From the NCBI GenBank assembly GCA_007130345.1, contig SLSP01000554.1:1-8557 (forward strand): a DNA stretch of 8,557 bases. The letters run 5' to 3'. The notes under the pieces were generated by a model, which did not search any database, was not told the DNA's origin, and was given only the letters and a program-made list of their open reading frames with translations. Below, in pieces: positions 1 through 6,044 of the stretch (the stretch's first letter is position 1; each line of letters starts with the position of its first letter). Origin of the DNA: Thermoflexales bacterium (GTDB taxonomy: Bacteria; Chloroflexota; Anaerolineae; B4-G1; SLSP01). Position numbers and translations under genes: made by a program.

Positions 1-172
1 CGCGGGATAGTTCCGGGAAGCGCCGCCGGAACGTGCCGCGCAAAGCCGCCATCGCGAAAGCCTGCGCGCGCATCCCGGCCAACACCCGTTCTGCCGGCGT
101 CAGACGCGCACTCAGTTCCAGTTGTTCCCAATCTATGGTGATGTGGTAATCTTGAGTCGGGTCGTTTGCCAT
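1..172 (-). CDS. Unrecognised protein, N-terminal part only (gene runs off the left edge)
   Basis: This is the first 57 codons of a minus-strand gene that continues beyond the window; there is no stop in this frame. The peptide begins MANDPTQDYHITIDWEQ and continues with an alpha-helical, Arg-rich stretch containing LTPAERVLAGM. I do not recognise the family, so no function is given. The ATG at 172 is chosen over the in-frame ATG at 178 because AGAAGG lies 6 nt upstream of the former and runs directly into the latter. A sigma70-like promoter in the repeat at 194-229 would start transcription about 15-20 nt before this ATG. The coding assignment rests on the start signals and the open frame to the edge, without homology support. 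Confidence 0.6.
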   Translation of the reverse strand, partial: MANDPTQDYHITIDWEQLELSARLTPAERVLAGMRAQAFAMAALRGTFRRRFPELSR

Positions 173-193
173 AGCCATCCTTCTGCTCACGCA

Positions 194-229
194 ACATTAT
201 AGACGATGCTGGCGATCTTTCCATTGATC
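194..229. repeat. 36-bp direct repeat, copy A
   Basis: Positions 194-229 and 663-698 are identical except for one base (c204 versus t673), 469 bp apart. Similarity may continue weakly to the right (ctcctagtac versus cccctaactac). The two copies bracket the antitoxin block. The unit contains TATAAT and TGGAAA on the minus strand, so it is a duplicated promoter-bearing segment rather than a coding repeat; frames read through it stop shortly after it. Confidence 0.9.
196..223 (-). promoter_or_regulatory. Sigma70-like promoter of the left-edge gene (in repeat copy A)
   Basis: On the minus strand, a -35-like TGGAAA (223-218, 4 of 6 matches to TTGACA) is separated by 16 bp from a perfect -10 TATAAT (201-196). 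Transcription would begin near 189, giving a short leader containing the AGAAGG ribosome site and the ATG at 172. The promoter is inferred from sequence only. Confidence 0.55.
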
Positions 230-274
230 ACTCCTAGTACAGCGCGGCATACATAATTCCCAGTTAGATTTGCT

Positions 275-290
275 CCAAATAGTCATTTGG
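275..290. promoter_or_regulatory. Candidate operator: inverted repeat upstream of the antitoxin promoter
   Basis: CCAAAT (275-280) and ATTTGG (285-290) form a perfect 6-bp dyad around a 4-base centre, 5 bp upstream of the -35 box. Phd/YefM-type antitoxins usually repress their own promoter by binding such palindromes, so this is a plausible autoregulatory site. The dyad is seen directly; the binding role is inferred. Confidence 0.35.
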
Positions 291-295
291 GTTCT

Positions 296-324
296 TTGAC
301 AGTTAATTCACCTGTGGTTATACT
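296..324 (+). promoter_or_regulatory. Near-consensus sigma70 promoter of the antitoxin gene
   Basis: TTGACA (296-301, perfect -35), a 17-bp spacer and TATACT (319-324, five of six matches to the -10) form a strong housekeeping-type promoter. Expected start is near 331, followed by AAAGGAG at 345-351 and the antitoxin ATG at 360. It is one of the clearest promoters in the window. Confidence 0.75.
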
Positions 325-359
325 CAAATTATAGGCTGCGCGCGAAAGGAGCTACAAAT

Positions 360-620
360 ATGAACGTGATTAGTGAACCTACCATAATTCGGGTGACGCT
401 TGATGATATTCTACAAAACCTGCGGGGCTACTTGCAACGGGTTGAGTCTGGGGAAAGTTTTGTCATCCTCAAATCAGGTGCCCCTGTCGCAGAAATCAAG
501 CCTATCGAGCATCCTGTGAAACCTCGCCGCCCGTATGGGTTGTGCAAGGGCGAATTTGTTGTGCCGGATGACTTCGATGCGCCGCTGCCCATAGAGTTTC
601 TCAAGGAATTTGAGTCATGA
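360..620 (+). CDS. Phd/YefM-type antitoxin (orphan; usually paired with a PIN toxin)
   Basis: An 86-residue protein, the usual length for Phd/YefM-like type II antitoxins. Residues about 8-50 carry the family pattern: a helix-rich N-terminus with NLRGYLQRVESGES, then VILKSGAPVAEIKPI, which matches the DNA-binding and dimerisation fold. The C-terminal tail (YGLCKGEFVVPDDFDAPLP) is the style of tail that wraps a VapC/PIN toxin. The family neutralises its toxin in the cytoplasm and represses its own operon. AAAGGAG lies 8 nt upstream of the ATG, and a strong promoter and a dyad precede it. It is the only plus-strand gene and is AT-richer than its right-hand neighbours. The toxin expected directly downstream is absent or reduced to a stub, so this is an orphan. 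The antitoxin call is firm; the exact toxin partner is inferred. Confidence 0.88.
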   Translation: MNVISEPTIIRVTLDDILQNLRGYLQRVESGESFVILKSGAPVAEIKPIEHPVKPRRPYGLCKGEFVVPDDFDAPLPIEFLKEFES

Positions 621-662
621 GATTGCGCTGTAGATGCAGCTATCCTCGCTTATCCAATCCCC
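617..662 (+). pseudogene. Possible decayed start of a PIN toxin gene
   Basis: An ATG at 617-619 overlaps the antitoxin stop as ATGA, the standard arrangement for a coupled toxin. It opens with Met-Arg-Leu, as many VapC toxins do, but then reads RCRCSYPRLS and ends after 30 codons. Shifting the frame by one base after the third codon gives AVDAAILAYP, which vaguely recalls the first PIN beta strand with its catalytic Asp. The sequence then runs into repeat copy B and nothing toxin-like follows. The overlap is seen; reading it as a relic is speculative. Confidence 0.3.
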
Positions 663-698
663 ACATTATAGATGATGCTGGCGATCTTTCCATTGATC
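663..698. repeat. 36-bp direct repeat, copy B
   Basis: This is the partner of 194-229, with a single mismatch. It lies between the 3' end of the minus-strand NUDIX gene and the 3' end of the plus-strand antitoxin block. It carries the same minus-strand TATAAT (670-665) and TGGAAA (692-687), so it would direct transcription leftwards, antisense to the antitoxin. Confidence 0.9.
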
Positions 699-702
699 GC
701 CA
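679..702. repeat. Inverted repeat overlapping copy B; possible NUDIX terminator or operator
   Basis: TGGCGATC (679-686) pairs perfectly with GATCGCCA (695-702) around an 8-base loop. In copy A only the inner GATC half is kept. It begins 7 nt after the NUDIX stop codon, where a terminator would sit, but no T-run follows on the minus strand. Alternatively it is an operator, because the -35 box of the repeat promoter falls in its loop. The structure is clear and its role is unresolved. Confidence 0.45.
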
Positions 703-709
703 CCCCTAA

Positions 710-1372
710 CTACCCATCAAAAAACGCCCCCTCCTCGCCTCGCCACACGCCGAAGGCCACCGGGATGCGCGGGGCGTGCCCCGGATCGATGGGCGCGGGC
801 AAAGCATCCGCGCTGAACCATCCGACGGATAGGGTTTCGTTGGCGTGGGATGGTTCTGATGTCGGCGCGTCGTGCAGTGGGCGGCAGAGCAGGACGGTGT
901 GGTACATGTGATGGCGGCTGACTGACCCGCAGCGCCGCGAATCGAAGATGCCGACGAGCGCGACGGGTTCGCACGGTACACCGGTTTCCTCCAGCACCTC
1001 GCGGACGATGCCCTCGGCGAGGGTTTCCCCCACTTCCATCGCACCGCCGGGCATCGCCCACATCCCGTTGTCGGCGCGCTGAATTAGCAGGATGCGACCC
1101 TCCGCGTCAATGACGGCACCATCCCCCGTGATGAGCGGCGTCGGGCGGGCGTAGACCGTCCCACGCAACGGTTCGAGCGCGTCCAGCGTCTCCCCGGAAG
1201 CCATCGCCGCCAATTCCATTGCGATAGTCTGCACTTCCTCGTAGTTGTGGCGGTCGTAGGGATTTTCGACGAAGTGCAAGCCCATCGCCGAGACATCGCG
1301 CAACTTCTCGGCCCACAGCGCCAAGCGCTGCGCCAGGGATTGCGAGGGCGTTCTGTGTGCGGACGGCTTCAA
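710..1372 (-). CDS. NUDIX hydrolase with an N-terminal NUDIX_N_2-like domain
   Basis: A 220-residue cytoplasmic pyrophosphohydrolase. Residues about 13-75 are a helical N-terminal domain of the type found in front of some NUDIX hydrolases (NUDIX_N_2-like). The NUDIX fold follows from about 78. A perfect NUDIX box spans 110-132: G110, E116, then REVLEETGV with R124, E125, E128, E129 and G131. The family cleaves nucleoside diphosphates linked to another moiety, using divalent metal held by the box glutamates; the substrate cannot be told here. The start is a TTG whose first bases overlap the upstream subtilase stop (TTGA), and GGAG lies 8 nt upstream, so translation is probably coupled to that gene. 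No other start fits, because the next Met is residue 30, inside the N-terminal domain. It is last in a TPR/subtilase/NUDIX gene group. Confidence 0.9.
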   Translation of the reverse strand: MKPSAHRTPSQSLAQRLALWAEKLRDVSAMGLHFVENPYDRHNYEEVQTIAMELAAMASGETLDALEPLRGTVYARPTPLITGDGAVIDAEGRILLIQRADNGMWAMPGGAMEVGETLAEGIVREVLEETGVPCEPVALVGIFDSRRCGSVSRHHMYHTVLLCRPLHDAPTSEPSHANETLSVGWFSADALPAPIDPGHAPRIPVAFGVWRGEEGAFFDG

Positions 1373-3822
1373 GGCTCAAGCTCCAATGCCCGCTGCACCG
1401 CCGCATCCGCCTGGATGAGACCGCACCCGTAGACGTTGTTGGGAACGCCGGTAATGCCCCCACAGGCGCAGTCCGATGTCTCCCAGGTGGCAACGGGACA
1501 GAGCGTGCTGACGGAGCGGGGCCGCGCGGTCTCGCAGATCACGCGCGCTGTCGCGTCGATGTCGCCGATCAGCTCTGCGTTGGCCGACCACAGCAGCGCC
1601 ACCAGCCCGGCGACGTGCGGCCCGGCCATCGAGGTGCCGCTGGCCGCCCCGTAGCGTCCGTTGGGGATGCTGGAGCGCACCCACGACCCCGGCGCGCTGA
1701 TGTCCGGCTTGAGCAGCGCGTCCGCCGGCCCCCGGCTGCTAAAGCTCGTGACGTACCCGGCGTCGTTGGTCGCCCCGACGGAGAATGCGGTGGCATAGTG
1801 CGCGGGCGGCGTCCCCACCGAGCCGCAATCCGGCCCGCTATTCCCGGCGCTGACTACCATCATGATGCCCGCCGCGTGGAGCGCGTCCACCGCCGGCTCG
1901 AGGGTGTCGGCCTCGCAGCCCTCTTCCGGGGGGCAGCCCCAGGAATTGTTGATGACGTGCGGCGATAGCGCGACATCCCCTTGCGTGAAGGCGTCGCCAC
2001 CGAGGGGGAAGGGGGCCAGGAAGAACTCCATGCACTCCGCGTAGCTGCCGGGATTGCCCAGGCCCCGGCGCATATTGCGGCAGCCGATCCACCGGGCATC
2101 CGGCGCTACCCCGATGCGGTTGACGCCGCCATCGTCGCCCACAATGGTGCCCATCGTGTGCGTGCCGTGCCCGTCGTCGTCGAAAGGTGCGGGGCGGGCG
2201 TCCCAGGCGTCGTGCCAGCTATAGTCGTGCCGCGCGGTGACGCCATCCCATCCGCGATAACTCCCCTGCAAAGCGGGATGCTGCCAATCGTAGCCGGTAT
2301 CCTGTCCCGCCACCACGATGGATTCCCCCGTCACGCCCGCGTCCCACGCGCCGGTGACGTTGATGGCGGTCAAGTTACTCTGCAAGCCCTCACCCGGTGC
2401 CGGCGTTTCGCTGTAGAGGCTGTTAGCGGCGTGGGGATAAGGCCGCACGCCGGGATTGAGCAGCACACGCGCCACGCCGGGCATCGCGGCGAATTCGGCC
2501 ATGCGGTGGCGATGGCCCTCCACGCGGATCATGTTGATGATGTAATAGGGCCGATAGTCCCATCCCCGGCGGGCCAGCTCGGCGCGCACCGGGGCTTGCG
2601 TAGCCTCGGCGGTCTCCACCAGCGCGGCGTAGACGTAGGCAATGCGCGCTTCGCGGTCTGGGATGGCGTAGGCCGCGTCCAGATCCGCCCGCGCTTCAAA
2701 AAGGATGAGGAAACTGTCATCGTGGAAGCCAGGTGCTCCCAGACCCCAATAGCATCCCGCCCAACTGACGGTTATGACCAGAGCCAGCGTGCCGGAGACC
2801 AGCGTCGTTCCCCACCGGGGCACGCGCTGCGTCCACGCGAACTCCCGCGCCAGCCAGCGCGAGACCCAAAGCGTCATGCCCGCCATGCCGAGCAGCATCC
2901 AGTTGAAGAGGTGGCTGAAGATATGCAGCGTTTCCGGGAGGCCCTTCATCGCCAGATCACGCGGATCGACAAACAGGCGCGGCAGCAGCACGTAACTGAG
3001 GAGCACCGGCATCACCGGGAGGACGCCGCCGGGCCGCGCGCGCAATTCGGTCAGCAGAAAGGCCAGGGGCAGCATCAAAAACGCGCGGGCGATAGCCATC
3101 ACATCACCATGGGGGATAACGCTGGCGGAGAGGGCCAGCGCGTATAGCAGCAGCGTACACAGGGCCGCCGGCCAGGGCGTGGACTCCCAGGCGGAGGTGA
3201 GCAGCGTGAAGGTCAGGCCCCAGATCAGCAGCGCGAGGGGAAGCAGTTCGGCGAGGCCCTGGAATACGATGTCGAGGCTGACATAGCGATCCCCTAGCGC
3301 GCCGGTGGCGGCCCAGGGCAGGCCGAGGAGTCCGGCTAACGCCAGGGAGAGGCCCCAGGTCGTCGCGTCGTGGCGATTCAGACCGAGCCAGGCCCACACG
3401 GAGCGGCGCGGGCGGCCCGCCAGACGGGGCGCGCTCCAGGCGGCCAGCAGCAGATAGAGCGACAGTCCCACGAGTTGCCCGCCGGCTACGCGATTCGGGC
3501 GCTCCGGCCATAAGGCTTGCAACGTGGCGTTCAGCACCAGATACACAACGACCGCCGTCAGGGTAGCGGCCAGCGCCGCGATTTTTTCCCAGCGCGGTTT
3601 GCGGCGCGTTGCCAGGGCCACCATGAGGTAGGGGAACCACCAACCGCCGGCCAGCAACACGACGCGCGCCAGGGCCGCGCCCGCGTCGGGCAGCACGTCA
3701 TCGAGGAGCAGGGCCGTGCCCAGGGCCAGCGTGGGAGGCCACACGGCCATCCAGGCCAGCATCGCCCCCACCAGAAGCCCTTGGATGACGCGCCGCGTGG
3801 ATGGATTCGATGGATTCGACAT
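1369..3822 (-). CDS. Polytopic membrane protein fused to a subtilisin-like (S8) serine peptidase
   Basis: An 817-residue protein with three parts. Residues about 11-360 hold roughly 11 hydrophobic segments (near 12-40, 50-72, 79-103, 114-133, 154-175, 183-209, 216-236, 240-258, 265-285, 300-322, 338-359). Arg/Lys-rich loops at 73-80, 133-150, 260-264 and 321-337 fit cytoplasmic sides, placing the C-terminus outside. Residues about 368-462 resemble an inhibitor-I9 prodomain. The S8 domain follows: Asp508 (QDTGYD), His552 (DGHGTH), oxyanion Asn661 (SAGNSG) and Ser731 (GTSMAGPHVAG), all intact, so it should be active. Ten cysteines between 581 and 800 fit an oxidising exterior. Ordinary subtilases have one signal peptide, not a transporter-sized membrane domain. 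Part of that domain looks like a catalytically dead CPBP fold. GGAAAGG lies 5 nt before the ATG. The gene follows the TPR gene by 42 bp and overlaps the NUDIX gene. Confidence 0.9.
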   Translation of the reverse strand: MSNPSNPSTRRVIQGLLVGAMLAWMAVWPPTLALGTALLLDDVLPDAGAALARVVLLAGGWWFPYLMVALATRRKPRWEKIAALAATLTAVVVYLVLNATLQALWPERPNRVAGGQLVGLSLYLLLAAWSAPRLAGRPRRSVWAWLGLNRHDATTWGLSLALAGLLGLPWAATGALGDRYVSLDIVFQGLAELLPLALLIWGLTFTLLTSAWESTPWPAALCTLLLYALALSASVIPHGDVMAIARAFLMLPLAFLLTELRARPGGVLPVMPVLLSYVLLPRLFVDPRDLAMKGLPETLHIFSHLFNWMLLGMAGMTLWVSRWLAREFAWTQRVPRWGTTLVSGTLALVITVSWAGCYWGLGAPGFHDDSFLILFEARADLDAAYAIPDREARIAYVYAALVETAEATQAPVRAELARRGWDYRPYYIINMIRVEGHRHRMAEFAAMPGVARVLLNPGVRPYPHAANSLYSETPAPGEGLQSNLTAINVTGAWDAGVTGESIVVAGQDTGYDWQHPALQGSYRGWDGVTARHDYSWHDAWDARPAPFDDDGHGTHTMGTIVGDDGGVNRIGVAPDARWIGCRNMRRGLGNPGSYAECMEFFLAPFPLGGDAFTQGDVALSPHVINNSWGCPPEEGCEADTLEPAVDALHAAGIMMVVSAGNSGPDCGSVGTPPAHYATAFSVGATNDAGYVTSFSSRGPADALLKPDISAPGSWVRSSIPNGRYGAASGTSMAGPHVAGLVALLWSANAELIGDIDATARVICETARPRSVSTLCPVATWETSDCACGGITGVPNNVYGCGLIQADAAVQRALELEP

Positions 3823-3845
3823 AGCCGCCTTTCCTAGTGCGCCCC

Positions 3846-3863
3846 GCGAATGATTCCGCGGCG
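3846..3863. repeat. Short GC-rich inverted repeat between the TPR and subtilase genes
   Basis: On the minus strand CCGCG and CGCGG flank an 8-base centre (GAATCATT) in the 42-bp gap between the TPR-like stop and the subtilase ATG. There is no T-run, so it is not a convincing terminator. It could modulate read-through or mRNA processing within one transcript, or be chance in GC-rich DNA. Confidence 0.3.
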
Positions 3864-3864
3864 T

Positions 3865-4581
3865 TTATGCAGCGGATTTCTTCTTTGGCAGCAGTTTCTT
3901 GGCGAGCTTTTGCAGCGGATTCGCGCCGCTGCGTTTTGATTTGCCATCCGTTCCATCGGCCAGCCCCAGGCATTGGACGTTCCAGGCGGGGTCATCTGCG
4001 GCCAGGGGATCGGGTTCGGCGGCGCGGTCGGCCCACGCGATGTCCCCGGTCGCGTCTACAGTGAAGCTGATGACCGGCGTTTTGCCGTGGCGGATGGCGA
4101 AGCGATACGTGCGCGGCGTGATGTCGCCGGTCTCGTCGCTGCTCTCCTGGGCGGCGGCCAGTTCTTGCATCGCGCTCGCGTGCAGTTCGGCGGCATCGTG
4201 CGTTTCGAACATCGCGGCGGACGCCTTGAAGACCGGTACCGCGTGCTGCGGGTGTCCGATAGCGACCAACGACTGCCCGGCGATCAGCAGCGTGTCGGCG
4301 TTCTCGACGGTGGGGGGCTGCGCTTTGAGGATATAGGCCGCCGATTCAAAGAAGGCTAACGCCTGATTGGTCAGCTCGAATGTGGCGAACATTGTCCCGC
4401 AGTAGTAGAGCAGGATGGCGATCATATCCTGGTTCCCGCCTAGCGACCGCAATCCCGCCAGGCATTGCGACCAGGGCGGGAGGGCTTCGCGCAATGCCTC
4501 GTGTTCATAGGCGGACATCCCGGCTTGATACAGTTCCGCAATGCGGCCTTCGATAGCTTCTCGGCTCAATTCATCTGTCAT
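3865..4581 (-). CDS. TPR-like protein with a basic C-terminal tail, function unknown
   Basis: A 238-residue soluble protein with no signal peptide. Residues about 5-145 are paired amphipathic helices spaced like tetratricopeptide repeats, for example IAELYQAGMSAYEHEALREA, TNQALAFFESAAYILKA and GHPQHAVPVFKASAAMFE, with Ala/Gly at packing positions. Residues about 155-205 look like a small beta-rich segment (TYRFAIRHGKTPVISFTVDA). The tail from about 213 is Lys-rich and ends PKKKSAA, which might bind membrane lipid, nucleic acid or the cytoplasmic loops of the next gene product. I do not recognise a family beyond the TPR-like helices. The ATG at 4581 is preferred to the GTG at 4584 because AAGGAG sits 6 nt before the ATG and only 3 nt before the GTG. 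It lies 42 bp upstream of the membrane-subtilase gene on the same strand, probably co-transcribed. Confidence 0.75.
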   Translation of the reverse strand: MTDELSREAIEGRIAELYQAGMSAYEHEALREALPPWSQCLAGLRSLGGNQDMIAILLYYCGTMFATFELTNQALAFFESAAYILKAQPPTVENADTLLIAGQSLVAIGHPQHAVPVFKASAAMFETHDAAELHASAMQELAAAQESSDETGDITPRTYRFAIRHGKTPVISFTVDATGDIAWADRAAEPDPLAADDPAWNVQCLGLADGTDGKSKRSGANPLQKLAKKLLPKKKSAA

Positions 4582-4584
4582 CAC

Positions 4585-4695
4585 ACGCTCCTTATGCTAG
4601 GTACGGCATAGTTCATCGTCGGAAGGAGTTGCTTGACAAGTGGCTGTGTGTGAACGGCCTGTCATGCGTCATGCGTCAAAACCATGCCCCAGATA
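4585..4695. other. Intergenic gap between the membrane-protein and TPR-like genes
   Basis: This stretch should carry the leader of the TPR/subtilase/NUDIX group. AAGGAG for the TPR-like gene lies at its left edge. A small tandem duplication (catgcgt twice, near 4663-4676) is visible. TTGACG and TTGTCA occur on the minus strand, but neither has a good -10 at 16-18 bp, so I call no promoter. I see no terminator with a T-run either, so read-through from the PepE group is possible. Confidence 0.4.
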
Positions 4696-5235
4696 CTATT
4701 GGGCGCGGTATCCGGCGATGTTGCGAATCAGCAGCGCGAATCCCAATCCAATCAGCAACACGGGGAATCCCACACTGCCGATACGGAAACCGCTGATGCC
4801 CAAAATCAACTCGAAGAAGATAAAGCCCACGACAAACATCACCGTGCCGGTTCTGGCGACAGCTTTGCCTGAGCGCACCATCCCCGCGTGCCCCTTGAGC
4901 TTGCCATAGAGCATCTGGCCCAAGCCGATGGACGTGGGCGCGATCAGCGTCCAGGCGTAAGCCCAGCTTTCCCAATGGCGGGTGACGCTCTGATAGAGCA
5001 AGATCACGCCGATCATTGTGATGATGCTGGCGACGATGGCGGCGGGTTCGCCCCCGGACTGCACCGTCAGGGCGAAGAGGAAGATCAGCACGCCGGGCAC
5101 GATGATGTAGAACGGCCAGATGACGCGCCCGATCTCGACGTGGAGGAGTTGGCAGGATAGCGCCACCATCCCCACCACGATCATCAGCCCACCGACAACG
5201 CCGGGAGTATTCAGCGCCCACTTCTCTTCGTGCAT
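4696..5235 (-). CDS. Six-helix integral membrane protein, function unknown
   Basis: A 179-residue hydrophobic protein with six likely membrane helices, roughly at residues 11-31, 39-59, 66-86, 92-113, 128-147 and 154-172, joined by very short loops. The last helix (VGFPVLLIGLGFALLIRNI) resembles the short two-helix repeats of LiaI/LiaF-like or DUF5668-like membrane proteins, but this is too weak to name a family. The ATG at 5235 is chosen because GGAG lies 8 nt upstream and it follows the dipeptidase stop by only 2 nt. A longer open frame exists to 5289, but it would overlap the dipeptidase gene and adds a non-hydrophobic, unconserved-looking 18 residues. Its tight coupling to the S51 peptidase suggests co-expression; a functional link is not shown. 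Confidence 0.75.
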   Translation of the reverse strand: MHEEKWALNTPGVVGGLMIVVGMVALSCQLLHVEIGRVIWPFYIIVPGVLIFLFALTVQSGGEPAAIVASIITMIGVILLYQSVTRHWESWAYAWTLIAPTSIGLGQMLYGKLKGHAGMVRSGKAVARTGTVMFVVGFIFFELILGISGFRIGSVGFPVLLIGLGFALLIRNIAGYRAQ

Positions 5236-5237
5236 AG

Positions 5238-5990
5238 TCAACGCTCCGTTGTGGGGATTTCTGGAGCAGCGGGCGTGTCCAGCAGCCATTGGAGCGCCGC
5301 GACGCCGGCATATTCGACTACCGGCTGCCCGTGCTGGAACACCTTCACCGCCTGCCCGCCGAGCAGCGTCAGGCGGTCGCCCTCGACGCGCAGCATCGCG
5401 CCTTCGGGCAGTCCCACCACCGTGACGCCGGGGTTGGCGGCGAGGTACTCGCGCAAGCGCGTGGGGCGGTCTTCGCCGCCGTGATTAGGGATGCGCGCCT
5501 CGGTGTAGTGCGGATTGATCTGGAACGGGAGCAAGCCCAGCGCGCGGAAATCGGCCACCTCGACGATGGGCATGTCGTTGGTGGTCTGGATGGTGGGGCA
5601 GGCGAGGTTCGCGCCCGCGCTCCATCCCAGGTAGGGCGCGCCCGCCATCACCCGCGCGCGGAGGGGATCGAGCAGGTGGTAACGTTGCAGCGCGCGCAGC
5701 AGCGCGAAGGTGTTGCCTCCGCTCACCACGATGGCCTCGGCCCGCATCACGGCGGCGGGCATATCCTCGGCCTGATGCACCGAATCGAGGTCGTATCCCA
5801 GTTCCAAGAAAGTCTGGCGCGTGGCGGCGACGTACTCATCCAGCGGATAGCCGACCACGGCGAAGGGCACGAAGAGCGCGCGCGTCACATCCGCGCCGAG
5901 GAACTCGCGGATGGCGTCCCGCGCGTGGGCCAGGCGCTCCTGCCCGGGATTGCGGGAGTTACTTAGGAGTAATAGTCGGCGGTGGGTCAT
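5238..5990 (-). CDS. pepE: Dipeptidase E (alpha-aspartyl dipeptidase, peptidase family S51)
   Basis: A 250-residue cytoplasmic peptidase that closely matches PepE. The family hydrolyses dipeptides with an N-terminal aspartate, without needing metal. The opening LLLLSNSRNPG, the glycine-rich VSGGNTFALL, the nucleophile segment LGWSAGANLACPTIQTTND and the block LLPFQINPHYTEA are all PepE signatures. Ser124, Asp139 and His161 have the same spacing (15 and 37 residues from the Ser) as the Ser120/Asp135/His157 triad described for the Salmonella enzyme, so it should be active. The C-terminus is some 20 residues longer than the enterobacterial form. The ATG at 5990 is chosen because AGGAGG lies 4 nt upstream and the protein then begins exactly at the family's first beta strand; a longer frame from a GTG at 6110 would overlap the nuclease gene and adds unrelated sequence. 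It is followed after 2 nt by a membrane-protein gene. Confidence 0.93.
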   Translation of the reverse strand: MTHRRLLLLSNSRNPGQERLAHARDAIREFLGADVTRALFVPFAVVGYPLDEYVAATRQTFLELGYDLDSVHQAEDMPAAVMRAEAIVVSGGNTFALLRALQRYHLLDPLRARVMAGAPYLGWSAGANLACPTIQTTNDMPIVEVADFRALGLLPFQINPHYTEARIPNHGGEDRPTRLREYLAANPGVTVVGLPEGAMLRVEGDRLTLLGGQAVKVFQHGQPVVEYAGVAALQWLLDTPAAPEIPTTER

Positions 5991-6044
5991 AGGGCCTCCT
6001 GATGCAAGCGCGACCATCCCCGTGAAAGGATCTGCTTGGCGAAA

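Noticed and set aside
175..235. Repeat copies as C-terminal coding remnants (frames reading IIDDAGDLSID then a stop)
   Set aside because: The frame through copy A is closed by a stop at 172-174 with no start, and the promoter motifs explain the conserved bases better.
1981..3147. Long 388-codon open frame on the plus strand opposite the subtilase
   Set aside because: It is a GC-rich antisense shadow of the subtilase gene, with His/Arg/Ala/Gly-rich low-complexity translation and no recognisable domain.
3846..3863. Intrinsic terminator between the TPR-like gene and the subtilase
   Set aside because: The stem is only 5 bp and no T-run follows on the minus strand.
4633..4661. Plus-strand TTGACA near 4633 as a promoter
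   Set aside because: No usable -10 follows at 16-18 bp, and no plus-strand gene lies downstream.
5236..5289. Extension of the membrane protein to a start at 5289
   Set aside because: It would overlap the dipeptidase coding region, and the internal ATG at 5235 has GGAG at 8 nt and sits 2 nt after the dipeptidase stop.
5289..5966. 225-codon plus-strand open frame opposite the dipeptidase
   Set aside because: It is a shadow of a strongly supported S51 gene; its composition is typical of antisense frames in GC-rich DNA.
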